Shown here: positions 33,901-37,823 of the stretch, one piece after another
Numbering within the stretch: the first letter of the stretch is position 1
Layout of the letters: every line of letters begins with the position of its first letter
IMG/VR virus record: IMGVR_UViG_3300030090_001566
Coordinates: 1 to 40,136 of that record
Source of the DNA: a virus
Reading direction: 5' to 3' (one strand)
DNA length: 40,136 nucleotides
Made by a program: the position numbers and the translations under genes
Notes under the pieces: model-generated
Told to the model about the DNA's origin: nothing
Database searches by the model: none
What the model saw: the letters and a program-made list of their open reading frames with translations, nothing else

Positions 33901-35511
33901 GGTTCTAATTTTAGAGAAGCTCTTGAAGATATATTGTACCGTATGGAGTATGGTACTAAAAGAAACAAAGGTAACAATAGACTTGTAAACAGATTTAACA
34001 ATTGGGCTAATCAATCAGTTGGTGCAATCATGTTCTTTAACATGAGATCAGCTTTACTACAAACTATATCGTCTGTTAACTATTTAAACTGGTCAGACAA
34101 TAATCCTTTAAAAGCTGGTTTAGCATTAGCTAACTTCCCACAGTTTTTAAAAGACTTTTCAATGATATTTAACTCTGATATGTTAAAGCAAAGACGTGCT
34201 GGTAACCAAAGAGGTATTAATGAAGCTGAACTTGCTCAAGCTGTAGGTGGTGTTGGTGTAGCTAACAGAGTTAAAGCTATGTTAAACTGGTTACTAACAA
34301 AAGGATTTTTACCTACACAAATAGCAGATAGTTTTGCTATTGCTTCTGGTGGTGCTACGTTTTTTAGAAACAGAGTTAACAGTTATATTAAACAAGGTTA
34401 TACACAGACCGAGGCTGAAACAAAAGCTTTTCAAGATTTTCAAGAAGTAACTGAAGAGTCACAGCAGTCTTCAAGACCTGATATGATTTCGCAACAACAA
34501 GCTTCACCATTAGGTAGATATATATTAGCTTTTAAAAATACACCTATGCAGTATGCTAGGTTAATGAAGAGGTCTTATTTAGATTTAGTAAACGGTAGAG
34601 GTGATTACAAAACAAACGTTGGTAAGATAATATATTATGGTGGTATACAGAATTTAATATTTAACGGGTTACAAGCAGCGTTAGGTGCTCTTATTGGAGA
34701 CGACGAAGAAGAAGACAAGAAAACAAGTGAGCATGTTAGAATTGCAAATTCAATGGTTGATTCTATTTTAGGTGGTATTGGTTTTGGTGGTAATGCTGTT
34801 ATGACTGTTAAAAATGCTATATTAGAGTACAACAAACAAAATAATAAAAATTGGAACTCTGATCACACGTATACAATACTTAAGTTAGTAAGTTTTTCCC
34901 CTACTATTGGTAGTAAATTAAGAAAAGTGTATTCAAGTATACAAACAGAAAAGTTCAACAAAGATGTTATTAATGAAATGAATATGCTAGATATAGACAA
35001 TCCTAGATGGTCTGCTATAGCAAACCTTATTTCTGGTGCAACTAATATACCGTTAGACAGATTAGTCAAGAAAATGGATAATATAGATGCTGCTCTCACT
35101 GAAGATATATCTAACATAGAAAGATTTGCCTTGTTAATGGGTTGGAATACTTGGGACTTAGATATTGAAGACCAGGATATAATAGCTGTTGAAAACGAAA
35201 TAAAAGAAAGAAAACAGATAGAGGTAAAAGAAAAAAGAGAAAAAAAGAAAGAGGAACTTAAAAAGAAGAAAGAAGAAGATGATAGATTAAAAGAACAAGA
35301 AAACAAAGATAAAAACGACGGTCGTTGTGTAGCTATAACTAGTAGTGGTGCTAGGTGTAAAAATGAAGCTGTAGCAAATGGTTATTGTACTATACACGCC
35401 AAGGTAGAACAAGGTGAAAAAGAAGTACAGTGCTCTAAAATTAAATCTAATGGTGAAAGATGTAAAATGAAAACTAAAGCTAAAAGTGGTTTGTGTTTTT
35501 ATCACGATTAA
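24988..35511 (+). CDS. Giant multi-domain ejection protein / large polyvalent protein
   Basis: 3507 residues, in the gp16 position. In order: two N-terminal repeats (GLYDFLITTGNYSKSFQDF and LHEYMSGNGTYSKGLNEF, about 4-57); a coiled coil (271-337); hydrophobic or amphipathic segments (about 850-890, 956-995, 1122-1142); HELLH metallopeptidase motif (1436-1440); a block FDPAKNDSLFGWLTG near 1690; HAD phosphatase motifs DFDET (D2554, D2556), T2635 (VLTARP), K2672 and DD 2691-2692 (YFVDDAMPN); C-terminal hydrophobic helices (about 3007-3061 and 3214-3230); a charged coiled coil; and two Cys/His knuckles (3447-3470, 3482-3506). FSK junctions lie at 1595, 1994, 2530 and 2719. Such proteins are ejected with the DNA. 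T7 gp16 is 1318 residues, so this is far larger. Catalytic roles are inferred. Confidence 0.75.
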   Translation: MSKGLYDFLITTGNYSKSFQDFQSQFSNENSIQQLHEYMSGNGTYSKGLNEFKDQFFASKTKAPTTPNPNVSNQNVENKKEEEKLDVNEQLKTEARDLSIDKEFWATQKYKREDYYLRDGKWYYKSPKTQKEVLIARTKEDGKAANPGTVARLDALEQEEARYQNNLLKIPADKKVQQIKSEGGEEPNRNSYTFGNMKKVRGYTDDNGNFIELPGKPGGYGGSYTDPATGKTYKVTLHPNANSQGFVDIGKTAYERDLKKWKETTGSQIEEVRRKSGAISKESVEINYKLQKNQTEYNKKISELQIKLNAAKTEEEKSKVREELKQVQAEFDKKLDGIDYEERNKKGKENMPTVTADLAGMDDDNAIDELVDKFGKYGFKFEISRTDGDKVTITSSNGDVETFEFDSFFGDAFGGDTEKAKKLDEWMRPRAVEFSSVVDAFRYRMTLNNEEKEIKNEEARVEVNNYYETGNDRLYEDFIENYDSIPNDIEDSYEGKAARDIKQFAETYGMSEAEIRSLFYNQYGIKYNLETRSELDAIYNEDGKSRKSRGETKNIPGRGYITIPRKGYNLDGIDDFKKKLDNRLSAKFKDVIKNEKIAIQNIAFDRFRKLPFVSEDMSNEQMAKIYGKEINAIIEDITEEWKNVSNTTDENFDVEAYKNHPVYNQLKGIHGAEAIQNEVTRRVSEEIEGLGGELFEKSKAQTTLRDKTNIRIDDLDERTRYVTNSVEVLSKELRNIDGDGSTYGLEYEAKWLKENEPLLKQKIEKIKSGVRTEEQRIAANKQIETLLNEFNSHAEKYNNLINSRKNIYSAATALQVEASEIKLEENDLKVIVDGLKRNHQPGTQAVNSLANGTIDLIQGLLTTGEAVLYYANPFGRLGDYLVDSGVIENETLKTVVEVGQVLTASQGGRFDDDLTTQSFMGHMNERIDAWQQESKDLVQEPPKFDEIDSLADFGEWAAVMLGSQAPQLALMYATAGQSPLIQGLLMSSTAGGQKFMGMEEQKNLYLETSGVYGENFGFDQMFWSSAAVGLAESLSERVTFGQIKGVNRLLKQNTAASNGFKDYMRNVVFTKDYAKFVGKGVYDLVEEGGSEVIATMSENFVDILNGEDISIYDNIQESFVSGGLISGAIKSPILFGQMIAPFQSSNNLAIIEDADRRIKELEGLISMGRPTKGATQEEIEAWEIQEAKYAEQIVELGRKKIDALGRDIKRVNSMDDAAKRQVLDIDSKTRDLVKQRQEITNDPNLDQQTVNERVASIDNQIQEEVNKRDEILGRYTPDIVDKRYERDMESAKKRAAERNALGGTQVTVTDGNDMDMFDLLANTEGYNVTRNEDGSIQNITLQPGARKGLINQMKEALESGNLNPEDTKMVQRDLNFLESGTTITMSPDDFFRLNGSKSNYGVQIPVFDNNGQLKEQKVFVNKARSLDAGKFYTASHELLHAVLHQTLKRDPELQEAFGTMVLNALNNTGVKIPQALKDRIDQYSKEEGRGEEIMALLSEAVREGDIKLPGTAIRNMKNFFRTWTQQTTNRDISFDTDQDVINFIQDYSFSMKNNKENKAITRMWQKGAGGKLVADAQTEYRKRVEQNKVNPDQAMFSKNVEQAMSNQPDLMSDIDSFVKNPDGTPKYKTQNDFINSIDGGEAYNLITNTKKLDGLIQAGIMAQGINTPQAIGEFTRNVKDKLGERLLKNFDPAKNDSLFGWLTGVSGGAGQSIIYRAKGDVMVDYKKRVQTTSADVGVRTDTGETIGTQFEADVDTDVQAFENEIIIPGSNVRVDKNQTDVVFLESVNAKVTQSKVNSVIQKAGVNLKGLTYNGTKKMLVQHDGGKPKSKRKPTGPLYGALQSVSNLFGVDSMRVIKEQDLTGAQRTLAREYIKENAQQLIDMLPEGENRSGDATGVANTVLGEFYIKGERISMAESASAKGKNRQTKKENITTQEFIEFFNKPGTKSDGAIRALIVQSATIAANQSIRQNAIENTTETLSTIALVGDGKSATMFSKREGMPNYKRLGAFDAKLNEQKRNILWNRVDQFAGTLAATNAVPLQNKKGDIVNLELSKRSIKEGIKDVFGDVYTKAELNELSESILDIVKSKPLKYSTEVDGKIKNRKAQDVIEKQSAIVEALYTSKVDADTKIASFTGTGATTAGLGNDTDLMDVSRARIKTYIDTRVEEIKKEYAGQGDAVIGGQIIKMLSEQMDQHITAGKVWDGRQQLFAATPDFVLNVASKIPGLNFAIKISSNGRTELDTKTATYNSNSNITRSSDNLLSTDSRSKKSENLSQKDINKRKSSVFTKLDPNLTGTNIQQQRFKNYPQSGPGLITDFIFNKDRVSERKQDALNAQLELNNFVRFVAKEYKEGNMSERELQVHMATLLSNMKPTLARAAMPKYIAKGLLPDGYQKMTKKQIENYLKNTGAVYEHMQPRVGMVIHLFNQHINGNGVTDTQVPDFFSRYNIAIIPEAMDVKALKAAGLNSSLAPGQTMTMPEWIRYYNALTKLKMEHLDTLIDIDTGTELEPTAHIVKAKEILNSQRSESNMFSKAVNNANAINENTPSRGASVFDFDETLIDKGENIIVATNPETGDKVEISSGQWPIQGPKYAEQGYSFDFSDFTFVKGGIDGPLLQKLRNRIKKFGPENNYVLTARPADAAPHIHEWLKSKGINIPLENITGLGNSTGEAKALWMAQKYSEGYNDMYFVDDAMPNVTAVKDIMDQLDIKGKSVQAKIQFSKRIKSEFSNIINKAGQQEIDLDLNRILEQTKGVKAESRFSDAQAKVRGSKKGKYAFFVPPSAEDFKGLIYRFLSKGKVGEQQMAFFKKALFDPFARATTSIDIQKQKIQNEYRQLLKQFPDVKADLNEVIYNNFTLGQMIRVYNWNKAGFEIPGLSQRDLNNIVKEMEADAEALAFADSLGIITNQNDGYIEPGEFWLVENIQSDLNKITNEINRDLHLQEFKQNREKIFGEWQGDRLVGPNMNKIEAIYGSNFREALEDILYRMEYGTKRNKGNNRLVNRFNNWANQSVGAIMFFNMRSALLQTISSVNYLNWSDNNPLKAGLALANFPQFLKDFSMIFNSDMLKQRRAGNQRGINEAELAQAVGGVGVANRVKAMLNWLLTKGFLPTQIADSFAIASGGATFFRNRVNSYIKQGYTQTEAETKAFQDFQEVTEESQQSSRPDMISQQQASPLGRYILAFKNTPMQYARLMKRSYLDLVNGRGDYKTNVGKIIYYGGIQNLIFNGLQAALGALIGDDEEEDKKTSEHVRIANSMVDSILGGIGFGGNAVMTVKNAILEYNKQNNKNWNSDHTYTILKLVSFSPTIGSKLRKVYSSIQTEKFNKDVINEMNMLDIDNPRWSAIANLISGATNIPLDRLVKKMDNIDAALTEDISNIERFALLMGWNTWDLDIEDQDIIAVENEIKERKQIEVKEKREKKKEELKKKKEEDDRLKEQENKDKNDGRCVAITSSGARCKNEAVANGYCTIHAKVEQGEKEVQCSKIKSNGERCKMKTKAKSGLCFYHD

Positions 35512-35560
35512 AAATAGTTAAAAACAAGTGATTCTATAATAATAAAGTACACTAAAAAAA

Positions 35561-35839
35561 ATGGCAAAAGAATTAAATGAAGATACAAGCTTTCAAGTAA
35601 GCATTAAAACTTTAGGTGGTATAGCTGCTTTAATAGCCACGCTAGTGGGTATGTGGTTTACTTTACAATCAGACATTGCTGAGGCTAAAGAGTTACCAGC
35701 TCCACCAGATCCTGAGGTTACGCGTATGGAGTTTGATATGAAAGATCAAATGATTAGACAGACTATCATGACCACACAGGAGGACGTTCAAGAAATTAAA
35801 AAGTCTATTGAAAAAATAGAAGAAAAACTTTACGAATAA
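35561..35839 (+). CDS. Single-TM coiled-coil protein
   Basis: 92 residues. A short polar N-terminus (MAKELNEDTSFQVSIKTL) leads into one membrane segment (about 19-36: GGIAALIATLVGMWFTLQ), then a Pro-rich acidic linker (AKELPAPPDPEVTRMEFD) and a C-terminal coiled coil (about 60-92). This resembles small one-TM proteins common in marine phage late regions. Candidate roles are a second holin/antiholin, spanin-like or envelope-remodelling protein. It is the first gene of the coupled 3' cassette and its stop overlaps the next start as TAATG (35837-35841). Function is not established by sequence. Confidence 0.7.
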   Translation: MAKELNEDTSFQVSIKTLGGIAALIATLVGMWFTLQSDIAEAKELPAPPDPEVTRMEFDMKDQMIRQTIMTTQEDVQEIKKSIEKIEEKLYE

Positions 35840-36210
35840 TGAAAGAAAATAAAACACCTTGGAGCGTATATGTAGTTTACATGCTAGTATTAATATTCAT
35901 GATGGTAGCGGGTACAGTTAAAGGTCAAAATATTTGTAAGACAGACGTGTGCGTAGTTGAGTTTAATGCTGGTTGGAACAAAGCTAATAGTGTAGACTGG
36001 TTAGATAAGTTAAATGATTGTGGGGTTCAAAGAATAAACATAGACGAAGGTGACTGGCAAAAGAAATACAATATAGTTGTAGTTCCTACAATTATAGTTT
36101 TTAACGGCGAAGAAGTAAAACGTTATCAAGCAGATCTTAGTTTTACAATGGGTGTAACTAGAAAAGAAGTACAAGAAGAAGTTGACGAAATATTAATGGA
36201 AGATTTTTAA
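35839..36210 (+). CDS. Envelope-targeted thioredoxin-fold protein lacking CxxC
   Basis: 123 residues. The N-terminus (about 8-28: WSVYVVYMLVLIFMMVAGTV) is a signal peptide or anchor. Residues 38-100 follow a thioredoxin fold: CVVEFNAGWNKANSVDWLDK, then NIDEGDW, then YNIVVVPTIIVFNGEEVKRY, with the conserved cis-Pro at P83. The redox motif WCxxC is replaced by W46-NKAN, so it cannot be a normal dithiol oxidoreductase. Cys at 33, 38 and 61 are elsewhere. I infer a periplasmic protein that uses the fold for binding. It overlaps the preceding gene by 1 nt and is 2 nt before the next. Confidence 0.65.
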   Translation: MKENKTPWSVYVVYMLVLIFMMVAGTVKGQNICKTDVCVVEFNAGWNKANSVDWLDKLNDCGVQRINIDEGDWQKKYNIVVVPTIIVFNGEEVKRYQADLSFTMGVTRKEVQEEVDEILMEDF

Positions 36211-36212
36211 TT

Positions 36213-36602
36213 ATGGCCTACAAACAACCAAATAATCCTTTTGTTAAAACACAGTGTGGTAGACGTTACGCTCCTCTTGCTGTACAAATAAAAGCAAAGT
36301 TTAATTCACCTTTTGCAAAAGCAGATCCACGTAGAACTATTGGGCCTGGTAAAAATTTTAATAAAGTATCTAAAGATAAAAGCGCTACAGGTGGAGCGGC
36401 TGGTGGAGGTATGACTGAGAAAGGAGTAGCTGAATACAAACGTAATAACCCAGGTAGTAAATTAAAAACAGCAGTAACAACCAAGCCTTCAAAGTTAAAA
36501 CCAGGTAGCAAGGCAGCTAATCGTAGAAAATCATTTTGTGCTAGATCAAGAGGTTGGACTGGTGAAAGAGGTAAAGCAGCAAGAAGAAGATGGAACTGTT
36601 AA
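36213..36602 (+). CDS. Small basic Cys/Arg/Lys-rich protein
   Basis: 129 residues, very basic. Blocks: NPFVKTQCGRRYAPLAVQIK with FNSPFAK; GGGMTEKGVAEYKRNNPGSK then LKTAVTTKPSKLKPGSKAAN; and RRKSFCARSRGWTGERGKAA then RRRWNC. The middle-to-end pattern (GVAEYKRNNPGSKLKTAVT, KPGSKAANRRKSFCAR) resembles a domain I associate with marine viruses, with no defined function known to me. Three Cys (C15, one in FCAR and the last residue) may bind zinc or form disulfides. There is no signal peptide. The end overlaps the PAP2-like gene by 13 nt. DNA or RNA binding is possible given the charge. Confidence 0.7.
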   Translation: MAYKQPNNPFVKTQCGRRYAPLAVQIKAKFNSPFAKADPRRTIGPGKNFNKVSKDKSATGGAAGGGMTEKGVAEYKRNNPGSKLKTAVTTKPSKLKPGSKAANRRKSFCARSRGWTGERGKAARRRWNC

Positions 36603-37117
36603 AAGGTTTTCCAATACAAAAATACTTAGACAAGAAACCGCCTAGTGATAATTCAACAACAACTAAAGGTGAAGTTCAAGAACTAACTAAACTACCTATT
36701 AGAGAAAAGTTTATTAAAGAAAAAGATGATATTAAAAAATCTTTTGAAGGTATAGTAGGTAAAGAACCACTAGTACAAAAGTTAATCAATGAGTCCGCGC
36801 CTATTGTAATGAAAATAAAAAAACATCACAATAGACCTAGGCCTAAGGTTGTGGCTAATAAAATAAAAACAAACATGAAAGATGTAGAGATGGCTTCAAT
36901 GAAAACACCTTCGTACCCATCTGGTCATTCAGTTCAAGGTATATTAATAGCTAACGCATTAGCTGATAAACATCCTAACAAAAGAGATAAATTAAAAAAA
37001 ATGGGTAGAGATATATCGTACAGCAGAAGATCTGCTAGGGCTCATTATAAATCTGACTCAACGTTTGGAGAGCAGATAGGTAAAGATATGTACAACTATA
37101 TAAAAGATAAAATATGA
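36590..37117 (+). CDS. Soluble PAP2-type acid phosphatase
   Basis: 175 residues with all three PAP2 signature motifs in order: a K-x6-R-P motif (K75 to R82-P83 or K77 to R84-P85, within KIKKHHNRPRP), PSGH at 110-113 (PSYPSGHS) and SR-x5-H-x3-D at 145-156 (SRRSARAHYKSD). These bind phosphate and supply the catalytic His (H152) and the general acid (H113). The family includes lipid phosphatases, bacterial class A acid phosphatases and vanadium haloperoxidases. No membrane spans are present, so a soluble acid-phosphatase type is more likely than a lipid phosphatase. There is no signal peptide. It overlaps the previous gene by 13 nt and the next as ATGA. Substrate unknown. Confidence 0.8.
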   Translation: MELLKGFPIQKYLDKKPPSDNSTTTKGEVQELTKLPIREKFIKEKDDIKKSFEGIVGKEPLVQKLINESAPIVMKIKKHHNRPRPKVVANKIKTNMKDVEMASMKTPSYPSGHSVQGILIANALADKHPNKRDKLKKMGRDISYSRRSARAHYKSDSTFGEQIGKDMYNYIKDKI

Positions 37118-37287
37118 GAAATGCACCATTAAAAGCATTTGCATCACCTGCTAAGGGTAAAAAAGATGCCTGCTATCACAAGGTAAAATCAAGAGTTAAA
37201 GTTTGGCCTAGCGCTTATGCGTCTGGACAATTAGTTCAATGTAGAAAGGCTGGTGCTTCAAACTGGGGTACTAAAAGCAAAAAGTAA
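37114..37287 (+). CDS. 57-residue basic Cys protein
   Basis: The gene begins at an ATG overlapping the PAP2 stop (ATGA, 37114-37117) and ends in a TAA that overlaps the next start (TAATG). The product is basic. Its blocks are MRNAPLKAFASPAKGKKDAC, then YHKVKSRVKVWPSAYASGQL and VQCRKAGASNWGTKSKK. The pattern KKDACYHKVKSRVKVWPSAY resembles small zinc- or nucleic acid-binding-like domains I have seen in marine phage and giant-virus proteins. Two Cys (C20, C43) and a His (H22) could bind metal. Function unknown. Two-sided coupling supports translation. Confidence 0.75.
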   Translation: MRNAPLKAFASPAKGKKDACYHKVKSRVKVWPSAYASGQLVQCRKAGASNWGTKSKK

Positions 37288-37823
37288 TGGCTTACGATAT
37301 TAAGTCTAAGTTTAAAGCTAATAGTCCTCTTCCTTGTTGGAAAGGATATGAAAGAGTACCTGGTACAAGGCCAGGTGCAAAAGGTAGTTGTCGTAAATCT
37401 TCACCTAATAAAACTATGGGTTACGAGGTTAAAATAGAAAAAGGTAAGGTTGTTAGTGAAAAAGAAAGACCTCATAATGATTTTAAACCAGGTAGAGAAG
37501 GTGAAAGTCAACACGAGGCTTATCATAATAGGTTTCCAGAAAAACCTTTTACAGACGCAGAAGGTAGACCTTTAAAACAACAGAAAGGTGGTGGTACTAA
37601 AAAAGTATGTTTGCCTAAAGCAAAAATAGACAGAATGAGTAGCTCTGAAAGAAGTAAAGTAACAAGCGCTAAAAGAACAGCGGCTGCTAAAGGAGACTAT
37701 AGAAGATCTGGAAAAAGTAATGTTAGTGGTGCTCGTAAAAAAGGAGCTACACTAAGAGACTGGTTTAAAAAAGAAGACTGGAGACAAGTTGGTAACCCAA
37801 GTAAAAAATGTGGAGAAGCATGA
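37287..37823 (+). CDS. Small basic Cys-containing protein
   Basis: 178 residues, rich in Lys, Arg, Gly and Ser. The N-terminus MAYDIKSKFKANSPLPCWKG then YERVPGTRPGAKGSCRK carries both the FK...SPL tag seen elsewhere and a block, CWKGYERVPGT...GSC, that recurs in marine phage small proteins. A middle segment HNDFKPGREGESQHEAYHNR is His-rich; a Lys/Ser-rich part with VCLPKAKIDRMSSSERSKVT follows; the end reads LRDWFKKEDWRQVGNPSKKC. Four Cys are spread along the chain. No signal peptide. It is coupled to both neighbours (TAATG at the start, ATGA at the end). Function unknown; nucleic acid or metal binding possible. Confidence 0.7.
   Translation: MAYDIKSKFKANSPLPCWKGYERVPGTRPGAKGSCRKSSPNKTMGYEVKIEKGKVVSEKERPHNDFKPGREGESQHEAYHNRFPEKPFTDAEGRPLKQQKGGGTKKVCLPKAKIDRMSSSERSKVTSAKRTAAAKGDYRRSGKSNVSGARKKGATLRDWFKKEDWRQVGNPSKKCGEA

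Noticed and set aside
35512-35560. TATAAT at 35535-35540 as a possible promoter
   Set aside because: No -35-like hexamer at suitable distance, and such hexamers are frequent by chance in this AT-rich sequence.
37808-37819. Upstream in-frame ATG (MWRS) for the secreted Cys-repeat protein
   Set aside because: The ATG at 37820 overlaps the preceding stop as ATGA, like the next gene's start, and gives a cleaner signal peptide.
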